A stretch of 64,000 nt of DNA, taken from the NCBI GenBank assembly GCA_017475005.1, contig JAFVGI010000015.1:1-64000 (forward strand), in the 5' to 3' direction. Origin of the DNA: Prevotella sp. Its GTDB lineage: Bacteria; Bacteroidota; Bacteroidia; Bacteroidales; Bacteroidaceae. A program made the translations under genes and the position numbers. The notes under the pieces are model-generated. The model was not told the origin of the DNA, did not search any database, and worked only from the letters and a program-made list of their open reading frames with translations. Positions within the stretch are counted from its first letter, which is position 1. Each line of letters starts with the position of its first letter. Below are positions 1 through 10,358 of the stretch, piece by piece.

Positions 1-28
1 GGTAGGTAGGTAGGTAGGTAGGTAGGTA
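1..28. repeat. GGTA tetranucleotide repeat
   Basis: Seven perfect tandem copies of GGTA (CTAC on the other strand) sit at the left edge and may continue outside the window. A possible minus-strand promoter box (TATTTTTG) lies immediately to the right, so copy-number change could alter a 5' leader of a gene to the left. That link is inference. Confidence 0.9.
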
Positions 29-141
29 GTACAAAAATATTTGACATAGCCAAATTATTTCTGTTAATTCTTGTTATATTTTCAAAGAATTTCCGCACCA
101 TTGTTTGGGTTAGGTTAGTGGTTTCATTTGCAATCACGCTG

Positions 142-149
142 CAAAAGTA
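142..149 (-). promoter_or_regulatory. Promoter -7 box reading out of the window to the left
   Basis: The minus strand reads TACTTTTG followed by CAG, a good match to the Bacteroidetes -7 element TAnnTTTG, with a TTG upstream at about the -33 position. No open frame follows inside the window, so the target lies to the left. The rest of 1-208 holds no gene. Confidence 0.5.
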
Positions 150-208
150 AGAATAAATTTTTAACCACGCAAGAAAAATTAGCTAAAATACTCAACGACC
201 TATGACCT

Positions 209-1198
209 TCATGCACTCAGCATTTTCTCTATCGACTGGAGGACGCGCTGATAGGGTTCGGATTTGATGTAGCCGAGGTTCTTCTTAAGCATTTCGCTGA
301 TATCGCTGACAGAACGCTGGTAGGCTGACAGTTCATTCTGCATCTGCACGACGTGTTTTGCCTTGCGACGGATTTCAGTCTCGCGCTGACGGCGCAACTC
401 TTCGCAGACGGTCTGCATGGTAGGAACTACGACACAGTCGAAAAGATGATGGCCTTGGATGTAAAGGTATGTCGTATCTTGTGTTACACCAAGTGAGAGG
501 AGTGAGTTTTTGGTCTGAAGATATTCTTCCTTCATATTCGGGAAACGACGCTGCAGCTCATTGATTTTCACACGCACCTTATGATGCAACTTATTAAACA
601 CCTCGTTGAGCTGTTCTGTGCGTTTGTGCTGAATGCGGGCAACGGTATTGAAGTCCGTTATAGTGAAGGAGCCATATTCCCTGCGACGATACATCATTAT
701 ATTCCATACAAACAACGGGAATATGATACGGCTGTAACGGGACAGGAAATCAACGAAATCGAAGGTAGGGGCATCATTGAGTGTCGCCATAACACATACA
801 TTATGCAGGGAAGGTGCATAACACTGGTAATTCTCTATGGCATAGACATAGGTGTGTATGACATAAGGATTGTCGAGCATGAAGGACGAGTCGTGATTGG
901 CTCCCTGCAACAGGTAGTCATAGTCGGCATCTACGCAGGCTATCATATCTTTTCCCATTCCATTACGCATAAGTGAAAGGAAGGCTGACTTCTTGCCTTT
1001 CGAGAGATTGGAGCGTATGGGGAGCATCACCTCAAAATAACGTGTTTCATCTTCAAACTCACTCAGTATCATACGCCAGAAGAACACATCGTCATAGCTC
1101 TCCACATAAGCCACGATGCGACGTCGGTTATTCTTTCCCCGCAGAGTATTCGCTGCAGAGAAATAGTCGGAACTGATATGATGCTTTAGGGAGGACAC
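209..1198 (-). CDS. DUF4435 domain protein (TOPRIM-like, AriB/OLD-like partner of the adjacent ATPase)
   Basis: The frame is open from an ATG at 1243 (344 residues). The first 15 residues are encoded by a simple-repeat tract, so a GTG at 1198 (329 residues) is the likelier start. The motifs fit a TOPRIM-like DUF4435 fold: VESYDD (Glu33 from the GTG) and CVDADYD (Asp90 and Asp92). In the PARIS anti-phage system, AriB is a DUF4435 toxin nuclease held by the ATPase AriA. Here the partner ATPase lies immediately upstream on the same strand (stop at 1268). The C-terminal half is helical and charged. Family assignment is fairly sure; a role in defence is inference, since such pairs also occur as ordinary chromosomal genes in Bacteroidales. 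Confidence 0.75.
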   Translation of the reverse strand: MSSLKHHISSDYFSAANTLRGKNNRRRIVAYVESYDDVFFWRMILSEFEDETRYFEVMLPIRSNLSKGKKSAFLSLMRNGMGKDMIACVDADYDYLLQGANHDSSFMLDNPYVIHTYVYAIENYQCYAPSLHNVCVMATLNDAPTFDFVDFLSRYSRIIFPLFVWNIMMYRRREYGSFTITDFNTVARIQHKRTEQLNEVFNKLHHKVRVKINELQRRFPNMKEEYLQTKNSLLSLGVTQDTTYLYIQGHHLFDCVVVPTMQTVCEELRRQRETEIRRKAKHVVQMQNELSAYQRSVSDISEMLKKNLGYIKSEPYQRVLQSIEKMLSA

Positions 1199-1199
1199 T

Positions 1200-1273
1200 G
1201 GGAGTGAAGAGTGAAGTGTGAAGAGTGAAGAATTAATTGTCAATTATCAATTATCAATTATCAATTGTCAATT
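1200..1273. repeat. Simple tandem repeats between ATPase and DUF4435 genes
   Basis: Copies of GTGAAGA-like units are followed by four or five copies of a CAATTAT-like 7-mer. Such tracts are common between Bacteroidales genes. This one extends the DUF4435 frame at its 5' end and makes its start ambiguous. Confidence 0.8.
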
Positions 1274-1945
1274 AACAGTGATGTCGGAGACTTCAGTTAC
1301 CTTATCGAGCCAGCCGTTCATGATGACAGCTGGGGAATGGGTGGTGAGGATGAGCTGGATGTTCGGATTCATCTCTGTAATGATGCTTACCAACTCCTGC
1401 TGCCAATCGACATGCAGGCTCACCTCAGGCTCGTCCATGAAGAGGACATAGGGCTGACAGTCTTCAAGAAGGACGGTGAGGAATATGAGCATCATTTGCT
1501 TCTCACCAGAGGACAGCTGCCGCGTCGTCAGGATGTCACCCTCTTGCATCAGGCGTATGCCATCAGCTTCACGCAGAATAGCCTTCTCCGTCTGTCCGTA
1601 GAGTTTGTCAACATAGTCGTAGAAGAGCTGTATCCTTGCACTTCTGGCTTCGTCCGCAGAACTTTTATACTCCACGAACTGCTTCTCCAACTTATCAAGC
1701 AACGCATCGGGCTCAATGGTGAATTTCTCGATAACATCACAACGGAGTTCCGTAGCATCCTCAGGAAAGAGGGTTAGATGGACACCATCTGAATTCAGAA
1801 GCGTCTTACGAAGAATAGTACTCTTACCGATACCATTAACGCCGCTGAGAATATTGACATGTCTGTCAAGATGCCACAGGATATGCTTCCGCTTACCCCA
1901 AAGGGCATCAATCTCTACTGTTTTAATATATTCTGCGAATTTCAT
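1268..1945 (-). CDS. Small AAA/ABC-type ATPase (AriA/OLD-like), paired with DUF4435
   Basis: This 225-residue ATPase has every core motif: Walker A GVNGIGKST at 35-43, an ABC signature LSSGE at 144-148, Walker B VLFMDEP at 167-173 and an H-loop TTHSP around His203. The spacing leaves room for only a short insert (about 60-140), smaller than in typical AriA or OLD ATPases. Organisation with a downstream DUF4435 gene matches ATPase/TOPRIM pairs such as PARIS and OLD, where the ATPase senses or restrains the nuclease. The start ATG at 1945 is unambiguous and leaves nothing before the first beta strand. Function in this organism is unknown; membership of the ATPase family is certain. Confidence 0.8.
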   Translation of the reverse strand: MKFAEYIKTVEIDALWGKRKHILWHLDRHVNILSGVNGIGKSTILRKTLLNSDGVHLTLFPEDATELRCDVIEKFTIEPDALLDKLEKQFVEYKSSADEARSARIQLFYDYVDKLYGQTEKAILREADGIRLMQEGDILTTRQLSSGEKQMMLIFLTVLLEDCQPYVLFMDEPEVSLHVDWQQELVSIITEMNPNIQLILTTHSPAVIMNGWLDKVTEVSDITVN

Positions 1946-1947
1946 AA

Positions 1948-2010
1948 TAAGGTCTAAAGTCTAAGGTCAAAGGTCTAAGGTCAAAGGTCTAAGGTCAAAG
2001 GTCTAAGGTC
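1948..2010. repeat. GGTCTAAGGTCAAA tandem repeat
   Basis: About four copies of a 14-base unit (AGGTCAAAGGTCTA) fill the gap between nadE and the ATPase gene. It is the same class of short repeat that also appears inside tatD near 60290. Confidence 0.85.
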
Positions 2011-3916
2011 AACTTTCCAACCAGAGGGCTGATGTGGCATCGGACGGCATGCGCCAGTCGCCACGTGGTGAAAGGGATACGGAACCCACCTTCGGTCCGT
2101 CAGGAAGACAAGAGCGTTTGAACTGCTGAGAGAAGAAACGACGGATGAATGTCTTCAGCCACTTCTCTATTGTATCGTCGTCAAAAGTGCCCTTGAAGGC
2201 ATGTTGCGCCAACATATAGATTTTCTGGGGAGTGAAGCCATAGCGCAGGAAGTAGTACAAGAAGAAATCGTGCAGCATATAAGGCCCTACGAGGTCTTCC
2301 GTCTTCTGTGCTATATCGCCATTCTCATCTGCTGGCGTCAGTTCCGGAGAAATAGGTGTATCAGCAATATCAAGCAAGGTGGCACGTGATGGAGAGGTCT
2401 CTGCCACATACTCTACGAGATATCTTATAAGGGTCTTAGGGATTGACACATTAACACCATACATCGACATATGGTCTCCGTTGTATGTAGCCCATCCAAG
2501 AGCCAGTTCTGAAAGGTCTCCGGTACCTATAACAAGGGCATTTTCCTTATTGGCCAAATCCATGAGAATCTGCGTGCGCTCACGGGCCTGGCTGTTTTCA
2601 TACGTCACATCATGGACATCAATATCGTGATCGATATCTTTGAAATGTTGTATGCAGGCATCACGAATGCTTATCTCGCGCTGGGTAATCCCCAGTTCCG
2701 TCATCAAACGCACGGCATTGGTATGTGTGCGGTCTGTAGTGCCAAAGCCTGGCATTGTGATACCTATGATACCCTTACGGTCATAGCCCAACTTATCGTA
2801 GGTCTTTACGCACACCAGAAGGGCCAAAGTAGAATCCAAGCCACCGCTGATGCCGACAACGACATTCTTGCAGCCAGTATGCACAAGACGCTTTGCAAGA
2901 CCTGCTACCTGGATGCTGAATATCTCCTCGCACGATGCCGACATATCGGTTTCCTTAGGAATGAATGGCGTCGGATTGACATCGCGAATGAGTTCGAAGT
3001 CCTTTATGGTAATACTGTGGCAGTCTTTATGCATAGCCTCACGTGCAACCCTCTGTGCATTGACGAAGGTGGTATTGTTACGGCGCTCACTGCGCATACA
3101 CTCGTAATCAATCTGCGAGACAATCATCTGAGGTTCAAAAGAGAAACGTGTGCTCTCATTGAGACACTTGCCATTCTCGTAAACGATAGCATTTCCTCCA
3201 TACACCACATCCTGTGTGCTTTCGCCAAATCCACTGCCAGCATATACATAGCCGCACATCGTACGGGCACTCTGCTGGGAGAGGAGATTGCAGAGATAGG
3301 TGTGCTTGCCAATCAGTTCATCAGAGGCGCTGAGGTTGAAAATGATGTCAGCTCCTGCGAGCGTAAGCTGTGTTGACGGCGGTTCCGGAGCCCACACATC
3401 CTCACACAGTTCGATGCCGAATGTGGCACCCGTATAAGTGTGGAAAATTGTAGGCTGCGGCGTTACGTGAATCTTACTGCCGGCATATAGGATGTCAGTA
3501 GGATGAAGGTCCTGAGAGGATGCAAACCAACGCTTCTCATAGAACTCGCTATAGTTAGGGAGGAATGTTTTCGGTATGATGCCCAGCACCTCTCCACACT
3601 GTATTACTATGGCGCAGTTGAGCAGCAATCCGCCAACGATGACTGGTGCACCGACAATACTGATGATATCCAGCTGGCGCGAGAAATCAAGCAGCTTCAC
3701 TACAGACATCTCTGCAGCATCAATGAGGAGTTTCTGACGAAACAAATCCTGACATGTATAACCCGTTATTGAGAGTTCCGGAAAGACAATAACCTCTATT
3801 CCCATGCCTTCAGCACGGACTATCATCTTCTCAATCTCAGAAACATTATAGTTGCAATCACCGACCTTTACCGGTGGTATAGCAGCAGCAACCTTTATAT
3901 AGCCGTAGTTATTCAT
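2009..3916 (-). CDS. nadE: Glutamine-dependent NAD+ synthetase
   Basis: The 635-residue protein joins an N-terminal nitrilase-type glutaminase to a C-terminal NAD synthase. The glutaminase triad is visible: Glu47 in FPELSITGY, Lys116 in IIPKTFLPNY and Cys171 in ELCEDVW. The ATP pyrophosphatase loop SGGLDS is at 357-362. It converts deamido-NAD, ATP and glutamine to NAD+, with ammonia channelled between the domains. Length matches Bacteroidetes orthologues (about 640). It follows queA on the same strand, and a repeat tract separates it from the ATPase gene downstream. Confidence 0.96.
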   Translation of the reverse strand: MNNYGYIKVAAAIPPVKVGDCNYNVSEIEKMIVRAEGMGIEVIVFPELSITGYTCQDLFRQKLLIDAAEMSVVKLLDFSRQLDIISIVGAPVIVGGLLLNCAIVIQCGEVLGIIPKTFLPNYSEFYEKRWFASSQDLHPTDILYAGSKIHVTPQPTIFHTYTGATFGIELCEDVWAPEPPSTQLTLAGADIIFNLSASDELIGKHTYLCNLLSQQSARTMCGYVYAGSGFGESTQDVVYGGNAIVYENGKCLNESTRFSFEPQMIVSQIDYECMRSERRNNTTFVNAQRVAREAMHKDCHSITIKDFELIRDVNPTPFIPKETDMSASCEEIFSIQVAGLAKRLVHTGCKNVVVGISGGLDSTLALLVCVKTYDKLGYDRKGIIGITMPGFGTTDRTHTNAVRLMTELGITQREISIRDACIQHFKDIDHDIDVHDVTYENSQARERTQILMDLANKENALVIGTGDLSELALGWATYNGDHMSMYGVNVSIPKTLIRYLVEYVAETSPSRATLLDIADTPISPELTPADENGDIAQKTEDLVGPYMLHDFFLYYFLRYGFTPQKIYMLAQHAFKGTFDDDTIEKWLKTFIRRFFSQQFKRSCLPDGPKVGSVSLSPRGDWRMPSDATSALWLES

Positions 3917-3967
3917 ATTTGTTAAAAGTTTAAAGGGTAGTGAAAAGGGAGTGGAAGGGGAGTGAGT

Positions 3968-5203
3968 TTAGTTGGGTATTAAGATAGAGGAGTCTCCATA
4001 ACTCAGGAACCTGAAATCATTGCTCAGGGCATAGTCGTACACTTTATGCCAATCATCACCTATGAGAGCCGACACAAGCAACAAGAGGGTTGATTGCGGC
4101 TGATGAAAATTGGTTATGAGACGTTCTACAATGTGATATTTATAACCTGGAACAATAATGATGCGTGTGGAAGCATGCAGGACATCAAGATTATTAGCAT
4201 CCATCCACGACAGCAGCGACTCAAGAGCCTCAACAGACGACATCGTAGCCTCCTCATTTTCATAAGGTTCCCACTGCCCGACTTCAAGCATTGGTTCGTC
4301 GTCGTCATTATGAGCAACCGAAGCAGGACTCATGTTCCTTACCTTAAGACCCAGATAATAGAGACTCTCTAATGTCCTGACGCTCGTAGTTCCCACAGCC
4401 ACAGCCTTACCTCCATGAGCTATGAGATGTTCTATTGTGGAACGCTTGACACTGATAAACTCACTATGCATCTCGTGTCCGCTTATTGTCTCGCTCTTAA
4501 CGGGTTTGAAAGTGCCGGCACCGACATGTAGAGTCACCTCGTCACGCTCAATATCATGAGCATCAATATCCTGCAACACACGATCTGTGAAATGCAAGCC
4601 TGCAGTAGGCGCTGCAACACTTCCCTTGATACGTGCATAGACCGTCTGATAGGTTATCTTGTCATTCGGCTCAGAGCGTCTGTTAAGATATGGCGGTATC
4701 GGCAACTCCCCCACTCTCTCAAGAAGTTCTGCGAACGAGAGGTCACCCTGCCATGTAAAGCGGCAGATAGAATCATCAAGGCGCTCCACTTGCATATTGA
4801 TGTCGTCCAAGCTATTGTCTTCACCTTCTGCTCCTTTGCAAAGATGCAGAAGACCGCCTTTCCATTTCTTGCTGTTACCCACAAGACATTTCCACTCGCA
4901 CATACCACGAGCCTGAAACATCTGCTCGTAGTCACGAGGCAAATGAGGTTCTAGCAGAAAAACCTCTATGCGAGCACCGGATTCTTTCTGGAAGAACAAG
5001 CGAGCCTGAATGACTCTGGTATTATTATACACCATCAGCGCACCTTTAGGCAGGTACGCTGTAATATTACGGAATATGTCGTGGGATATGTTGCCTTTGT
5101 TATAGACAAGAAGTTTGCTGGTATCCCGCTCGACAAGCGGATACTTCGCTATACGATCATCTGGTAAATCGTAGGCAAAATCCTTTATGTGTATATCTGT
5201 CAC
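3968..5203 (-). CDS. queA: S-adenosylmethionine:tRNA ribosyltransferase-isomerase
   Basis: QueA moves the ribosyl part of S-adenosylmethionine onto preQ1 in tRNA to make epoxyqueuosine. The N-terminus has the family motif FAYDLPDDRIAKYP, and GSVAAPTAGLHFT and TLHVGAGTF follow. At 411 residues it is longer than the usual 340-360 because of an insert near 255-300. The start is a GTG at 5203 that overlaps the stop of the upstream Crp/Fnr gene by four bases (GTGA), which indicates translational coupling. No preQ1 riboswitch was seen upstream. Confidence 0.95.
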   Translation of the reverse strand: MTDIHIKDFAYDLPDDRIAKYPLVERDTSKLLVYNKGNISHDIFRNITAYLPKGALMVYNNTRVIQARLFFQKESGARIEVFLLEPHLPRDYEQMFQARGMCEWKCLVGNSKKWKGGLLHLCKGAEGEDNSLDDINMQVERLDDSICRFTWQGDLSFAELLERVGELPIPPYLNRRSEPNDKITYQTVYARIKGSVAAPTAGLHFTDRVLQDIDAHDIERDEVTLHVGAGTFKPVKSETISGHEMHSEFISVKRSTIEHLIAHGGKAVAVGTTSVRTLESLYYLGLKVRNMSPASVAHNDDDEPMLEVGQWEPYENEEATMSSVEALESLLSWMDANNLDVLHASTRIIIVPGYKYHIVERLITNFHQPQSTLLLLVSALIGDDWHKVYDYALSNDFRFLSYGDSSILIPN

Positions 5204-5817
5204 AGAAGAGATTCAGTTGATGTTGATGACCTTACACGAGACAACGTCTCTGGGGTCATTTCAAGATAACTTGCCACGAAGACCAACGGTGCACGGAGCA
5301 CTACCTGTGGCATCTCTTTACAGATGCGCTTATAACGGTCTACTGCTGACTCGAAACGTACCAGGTCGGCATGCGACTGTTGTTCTATAAGGGCCTCCTC
5401 AAGTATCTTGCGATAAAGGATTTGTATATTCTGATTGTGGAGAGCAATTTCTTCCAATCTGCGCTTTGGCAATGCATACACAATGCACGTCTCAAGGGCT
5501 TCGATAATCTCGTTACTGCCCTTATCACGGAAGAGGCTCTCAACACTCATAACAATATCACCATCAATACACAAACGAGAGGTCATCTCCTTATTGTTCT
5601 TAACGTAATACTGACGTGTTAAGCCTTGATGGATGTAGAAGATATACTTGCTAATCTCTCCATGCTTCAACAACTCTTCGCCCTTTTTGAACTTCATCGG
5701 GATAATAATGCTCTCAAGGACATCTATCTCACCATGTGTCATGGTGCTGAAACGACGCGCCAACTCTCGCGCGATGTCTCTGATTGTTACATTAATAGAT
5801 CTGAAATTTTCTCTCAT
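5200..5817 (-). CDS. Crp/Fnr-family transcriptional regulator
   Basis: The 205-residue protein has an N-terminal cyclic-nucleotide-binding-like beta barrel (about 25-125, including FKKGEELLKHGE and YIFYIHQGLTR) and a C-terminal helical region with a short helix-turn-helix (APLVFVASYLEMTPETLSRVRS). No cysteine cluster for an Fnr-type iron-sulfur centre is present, and the canonical cAMP-binding Arg/Ser pair is not obvious, so the ligand is unknown. It lies 42 bases downstream of lepA and is coupled to queA. Whether it controls this operon cannot be told from the sequence. Confidence 0.88.
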   Translation of the reverse strand: MRENFRSINVTIRDIARELARRFSTMTHGEIDVLESIIIPMKFKKGEELLKHGEISKYIFYIHQGLTRQYYVKNNKEMTSRLCIDGDIVMSVESLFRDKGSNEIIEALETCIVYALPKRRLEEIALHNQNIQILYRKILEEALIEQQSHADLVRFESAVDRYKRICKEMPQVVLRAPLVFVASYLEMTPETLSRVRSSTSTESLL

Positions 5818-5859
5818 TTTTTTAAGGTAAGGTTAGGTTTGTATTGCGTATTAATATCT

Positions 5860-7629
5860 CTAATCCAGTTTCAATACCGCCAGGAATGCCTTCTGAGGTA
5901 CTTCGACATTGCCAATCTGCTTCATGCGTTTCTTTCCTTTTTTCTGTTTTTCAAGAAGTTTACGCTTTCGGCTCACATCACCACCATAACATTTTGCAGT
6001 AACATCTTTTCGTACGCATTTTATGGTTTCGCGGGCTATTATCTTTGAGCCTATAGCAGCCTGTATGGCGATATCAAACTGTTGTCTTGGTATCAGTTCC
6101 TTCAGTTTCTCACACATGCGTCTGCCGAATGTTACAGCATTATCATTATGAGTGAGTGTTGAAAGTGCGTCAACCGGTTCTCCGTTAAGCAGTATATCTA
6201 ATTTTGCCAGTTTTGACGGGCGGAACGAGTCGATATGATAATCGAATGATGCATAACCTTTGGAGATACTCTTAAGCTTATCATAGAAGTCGATGACGAT
6301 TTCTCCCAGCGGAATATAGAAATGCAGTTCTACACGATTTCCTGACACATATTCCTGTTTTATCAGCTCTCCACGCTTGTCAAGACATAACTTCATGATA
6401 CCACCAATGTAATTAGCATCGGTAATGATGGTAGCCTTGATATATGGCTCATCAATATGGTCTATCATTGTTATATCAGGCAATCCTGAAGGATTATGCA
6501 CTTCTTTTGATTCGCCTTGCTTGTCATATACCATATACGATACATTCGGAACGGTAGTGATGACATCCATATTGAACTCACGGTCAAGGCGTTCTTGTAT
6601 TATCTCCATGTGGAGCAATCCCAGGAAACCACAACGGAAACCGAATCCCAATGCCACAGATGATTCTGGTTGGAATGTCAGAGAGGCATCATTCAACTGC
6701 AGTTTCTCCAACGAAGCACGAAGATTTTCATAGTCAGCAGGATCTATAGGATACACACCTGCGAAGACCATAGGCTTCACCTCCTGGAAACCCTCAATAG
6801 CTTTGCTGCATGGATTTGCGACATGTGTTATGGTATCGCCGACTTTTACTTCCTTAGCATCCTTAATGCCAGAGATGATATATCCGACCTCGCCAGTACC
6901 AAGTTCCTGACGCGGCACCATATCCATCTTCAAAACTCCGACTTCATCAGCATCGTATTCCATTCCGGTACTGAAGAACTTCACTTTGTCACCTTTACGG
7001 ATTACACCATTCTGAATCTTGAAATATGCGATGATACCTCTAAAGCTATTGAAAACACTGTCAAATATCAAAGCCTGCAGAGGTTGTTTCGGGTCACCAT
7101 GCGGTGCAGGAATACGCTCTACGACAGCCTTCAATATGTCTTCGACGCCCTCGCCTGTCCTACCCGAAGCACGTATTATTTCCTCACGCTTGCATCCGAG
7201 CAGTTCGATAATCTCATCTTCGACCTCATCTGGCATGGCAGCAGGCATATCAATCTTATTGATAACAGGTATTATCTCCAAGTCATGGTCTATTGCCATA
7301 TACAGATTGGAGATTGTCTGAGCCTGAACACCCTGAGTAGCATCAACAACTAGTATAGCGCCTTCACAAGCAGCAATACTGCGTGACACTTCATAAGAGA
7401 AGTCCACGTGTCCCGGAGTATCAATAAGATTCAGCATATAGCCCTCATACTGCATCTGTATGGCGTGAGACTTGATGGTAATGCCACGCTCCTGTTCCAG
7501 GTCCATATCATCAAGCATCTGGCCCTGTGTAACTTCTATAGTCTTTGTGTACTCCAGAAGACGGTCTGCCAGAGTACTTTTCCCATGATCGATATGGGCT
7601 ATGATACAGAAATTACGTATATTTTCCAT
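5860..7629 (-). CDS. lepA: Elongation factor 4 (LepA)
   Basis: This is a 589-residue translational GTPase that back-translocates stalled ribosomes. The G1 motif [13 protein letters not shown] follows the start directly, the switch II motif [12 protein letters not shown] and the NKIDMP motif are intact, and the LepA-specific C-terminal domain ([19 protein letters not shown]) is present. The frame extends upstream to 7707, but that extension is hydrophobic and spans the promoter. The ATG at 7629 gives the family N-terminus [14 protein letters not shown] and is chosen. A consensus promoter lies 25 bases upstream. Confidence 0.96.
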   Translation of the reverse strand: MENIRNFCIIAHIDHGKSTLADRLLEYTKTIEVTQGQMLDDMDLEQERGITIKSHAIQMQYEGYMLNLIDTPGHVDFSYEVSRSIAACEGAILVVDATQGVQAQTISNLYMAIDHDLEIIPVINKIDMPAAMPDEVEDEIIELLGCKREEIIRASGRTGEGVEDILKAVVERIPAPHGDPKQPLQALIFDSVFNSFRGIIAYFKIQNGVIRKGDKVKFFSTGMEYDADEVGVLKMDMVPRQELGTGEVGYIISGIKDAKEVKVGDTITHVANPCSKAIEGFQEVKPMVFAGVYPIDPADYENLRASLEKLQLNDASLTFQPESSVALGFGFRCGFLGLLHMEIIQERLDREFNMDVITTVPNVSYMVYDKQGESKEVHNPSGLPDITMIDHIDEPYIKATIITDANYIGGIMKLCLDKRGELIKQEYVSGNRVELHFYIPLGEIVIDFYDKLKSISKGYASFDYHIDSFRPSKLAKLDILLNGEPVDALSTLTHNDNAVTFGRRMCEKLKELIPRQQFDIAIQAAIGSKIIARETIKCVRKDVTAKCYGGDVSRKRKLLEKQKKGKKRMKQIGNVEVPQKAFLAVLKLD

Positions 7630-7653
7630 GCAGTATATGTACACTTTAGGTCG

Positions 7654-7685
7654 CAAAATTAAGAAAAAAAATCCAAACCACCAAA
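7654..7685 (-). promoter_or_regulatory. lepA promoter
   Basis: On the minus strand TTTG is followed after 20 bases by TAATTTTG, the exact Bacteroidetes -33/-7 arrangement. It lies between the atp operon terminator and the lepA start, so lepA is transcribed independently of atp. Confidence 0.75.
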
Positions 7686-7691
7686 AAATAA

Positions 7692-7738
7692 CAAAAAAAG
7701 TTGTCACTTTTTCTTTCGAAAGGTGACAACTCTTTTTA
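7692..7738 (-). terminator. Terminator of the ATP synthase operon
   Basis: An 11-12 bp inverted repeat (GTTGTCAC...GTGACAAC) has T-rich runs on both sides. On the minus strand it follows atpG and ends in seven T residues. A T run on the other side would also let it work for plus-strand transcripts. Confidence 0.8.
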
Positions 7739-7754
7739 TCTAAACAGGCTTTCT

Positions 7755-8729
7755 TTAGTTATTTACCGAACCTCCAACGATGTCGAGCAGTTCGCTTGTA
7801 ATAGCCTGCTGACGACCCTTATTATACTGGAGATTCAGTTCACGCAACAACTCATCCGCATTGTCGGTTGCTGTCTGCATAGCCACCATACGTGCTGCAT
7901 GTTCCGATGCATTGCTATCGAGCAACGCGGTATAAATCATAAGATTGACATATCGGGGTATGAGCGTATAAAGTATTGTCTCCATATCAGGCTCCACGAT
8001 GAAGTTATCATTCAGTTTCTGTGCCTGAGAGTTGGACGATGTTCCCTGCAACGCATGATGTCCGCCCTGTTTCTCAAGATAGTTGGCAGCATCTTCCGTC
8101 ACATACTGATGTTTAAGGTCGCGCGTATGATCATAGTTCATTGCTTCCTCAATATCAATAGGATAAAGCCTCTTGACTGTAAGTATCTGTGAACCTGCAC
8201 TCTTGAAATGATGATATACCAGTTCTACGCGGTCTATCTCACCATTGACATACTTCTCGGCCAGTTCCTCACCGATGCGGGTACAATCTCCTGCATTAGG
8301 TTTATCTGCAAGGGCATTGAAATTACCACAGACAGGATAGCCCAACTTCACAGTTTTCTCATACACCTTCCTGCCGATAGGATAAATCTCAACGCCAACA
8401 CCTTTAGCCTGATACTCCTCCACGAGGTGTGTCATGCGTTTGATGACATTAGAGTTGAAGCCTCCGCACATACTGGAGTTTGACGAGAAAACAAGCAGAG
8501 CGACTTTTTTCACTTCCCGTTCCTCTGTGATGATACCACGAGCATCCACATCAGCAGCAAGGAATGTTTTCAGAATACTCTCCAGCATATTTTCATAAGG
8601 GAGCATATTCTCAATCATCACCTGTGCATGATGCAGCTTGCTCGATGCCACCATCTTCATAGCACTCGTTATCTTACGGGTGTTTTGGACGGAGCCGATA
8701 CGTGTCTTTATTTCTTTTAAGCTTGCCAT
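7755..8729 (-). CDS. atpG: F1 ATP synthase gamma subunit
   Basis: This is the central rotor shaft of F1. The N-terminal coiled-coil helix [21 protein letters not shown] and the C-terminal helix ([27 protein letters not shown], in part) are typical. At 324 residues it is longer than the usual 285-295, because of an insert around 215-245 ([17 protein letters not shown]) seen in Bacteroidetes gamma subunits. It is the last gene of the atp operon and starts three bases after the atpA stop. Confidence 0.96.
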   Translation of the reverse strand: MASLKEIKTRIGSVQNTRKITSAMKMVASSKLHHAQVMIENMLPYENMLESILKTFLAADVDARGIITEEREVKKVALLVFSSNSSMCGGFNSNVIKRMTHLVEEYQAKGVGVEIYPIGRKVYEKTVKLGYPVCGNFNALADKPNAGDCTRIGEELAEKYVNGEIDRVELVYHHFKSAGSQILTVKRLYPIDIEEAMNYDHTRDLKHQYVTEDAANYLEKQGGHHALQGTSSNSQAQKLNDNFIVEPDMETILYTLIPRYVNLMIYTALLDSNASEHAARMVAMQTATDNADELLRELNLQYNKGRQQAITSELLDIVGGSVNN

Positions 8730-8732
8730 CTG

Positions 8733-10319
8733 TTATGCATTAAAGGAGCCACAGACATCTGCCATAGTTTCTTCAATCACCTTTGTGGCGTTGTCATCGA
8801 TAGCACCTGAGCCGAGCAGGTCGATAACATCCTGATGCTTTGCACGCATCATGTCGAGGAACGAATCCTGACAATCGCGCACTTTCTCTACAGGTACAGC
8901 CGACATCAGTCCCTTAGTACCACAATAGAGGATTGCTATCTGTTCGCCTACAGGCATAGGAGAATACTGTGGCTGAATGAGCAACTGGTTATTCTTACGT
9001 CCACGGTCAAGCGTCATCGCTGTAACGGCATCCATATCAGAAGAGAACTTTGAGAAGCTCTCCAACTCACGATACTGTGCCTGGTCAATCTTCAGCGTAC
9101 CGGCAACCTTCTTCATGGACTTAATCTGTGCCGAACCACCGACACGAGATACGGAAATACCTACGTTGATAGCAGGACGGAAGCCCTGGTTGAACAAGTT
9201 GGACTCAAGATATATCTGTCCGTCAGTGATAGAAATCACATTCGTCGGGATATAAGCTGATACGTCACCTGCCTGAGTCTCGATGATTGGCAACGCCGTC
9301 AGAGAGCCTCCGCCTTTCACCTTACCCTTAAGGCATTCTGGCAGGTCGTTCATCTGTTCTGCCACCTCCTGCTGCTCGTTAATCTTGGCAGCACGCTCAA
9401 GGAGACGTGAGTGGAGATAGAAGACATCACCCGGATAAGCCTCACGGCCAGAAGGACGACGCAAGATAAGTGATACCTCACGATAAGCCACAGCCTGCTT
9501 TGACAGGTCATCATATATTACGAGAGCATGCTCACCACGATCGCGGAAATACTCACCAATAGCAGCTCCGGCGAATGGTGCATAATACTGCATAGCAGCA
9601 GGGTCGGCAGCAGTAGCCGAAACGATGATGGTATATGGCAAAGCGCCACGCTCTTTTAGGTTCTGCACAAGAGCGGCAACAGTACTTGCCTTCTGACCTA
9701 TGGCAACATAAATACAATATACAGGCTTTCCTGCCTCATAGAAAGACTTCTGGTTGATGATAGTATCAACGGCAATAGCTGTCTTACCCGTCTGGCGGTC
9801 GCCGATGATGAGCTCACGCTGGCCGCGTCCGATAGGAATCATGGAGTCAACAGCCTTGATACCTGTCTGCAACGGTTCTTTCACCGGCTGACGGTATATC
9901 ACACCTGGAGCCTTGCGGTCAAGAGGCATTTCGTATGCGTTAGAAAGGTCTATCTCGCCCTGTCCATCAATAGCCTGTCCGAGAGGATTTATAACACGTC
10001 CGAGCATATTGTCGTTGACGCGGATGGAAGCGATACGTTTGGTACGCTTTACCACCTGGCCTTCCTTGATGCCGCTGGTAGGACCTAACAGGACACAACC
10101 GACGTTGTCCTCCTCAAGGTTCATCACAATAGCCATCGTGCCATTTTCGAACTCCAGCAATTCGTTTGCCTCCGCATTACGCAGGCCATAGATACGAGCC
10201 ACACCGTCAGAGACAGTAAGGACGGTACCCACCTCATCTAAATTGGCTGAAGTTGACAAGCCCTTGAGCTGATCAAGGAGCACCTGGGAAACTTCACTTG
10301 GTTTAATTTTATCTGACAT
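8733..10319 (-). CDS. atpA: F1 ATP synthase alpha subunit
   Basis: The 528-residue non-catalytic nucleotide-binding subunit of F1 has a Walker A motif [11 protein letters not shown], a visible [23 protein letters not shown] block and an [10 protein letters not shown] segment near the arginine finger. It alternates with AtpD in the alpha3beta3 hexamer. Spacing to atpH upstream is 39 bases. Confidence 0.97.
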   Translation of the reverse strand: MSDKIKPSEVSQVLLDQLKGLSTSANLDEVGTVLTVSDGVARIYGLRNAEANELLEFENGTMAIVMNLEEDNVGCVLLGPTSGIKEGQVVKRTKRIASIRVNDNMLGRVINPLGQAIDGQGEIDLSNAYEMPLDRKAPGVIYRQPVKEPLQTGIKAVDSMIPIGRGQRELIIGDRQTGKTAIAVDTIINQKSFYEAGKPVYCIYVAIGQKASTVAALVQNLKERGALPYTIIVSATAADPAAMQYYAPFAGAAIGEYFRDRGEHALVIYDDLSKQAVAYREVSLILRRPSGREAYPGDVFYLHSRLLERAAKINEQQEVAEQMNDLPECLKGKVKGGGSLTALPIIETQAGDVSAYIPTNVISITDGQIYLESNLFNQGFRPAINVGISVSRVGGSAQIKSMKKVAGTLKIDQAQYRELESFSKFSSDMDAVTAMTLDRGRKNNQLLIQPQYSPMPVGEQIAILYCGTKGLMSAVPVEKVRDCQDSFLDMMRAKHQDVIDLLGSGAIDDNATKVIEETMADVCGSFNA

Positions 10320-10358
10320 TTGTTTTCTATTTTTTAGGGGAATGTAGAGTCGTTGACT

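Noticed and set aside
2612..3376. 254-residue plus-strand frame opposite nadE
   Set aside because: It lies entirely within nadE, has no recognisable motif, and nadE is a complete conserved protein.
7630..7707. 26-residue N-terminal extension of LepA
   Set aside because: It spans the promoter and is hydrophobic; the family begins at [14 protein letters not shown].
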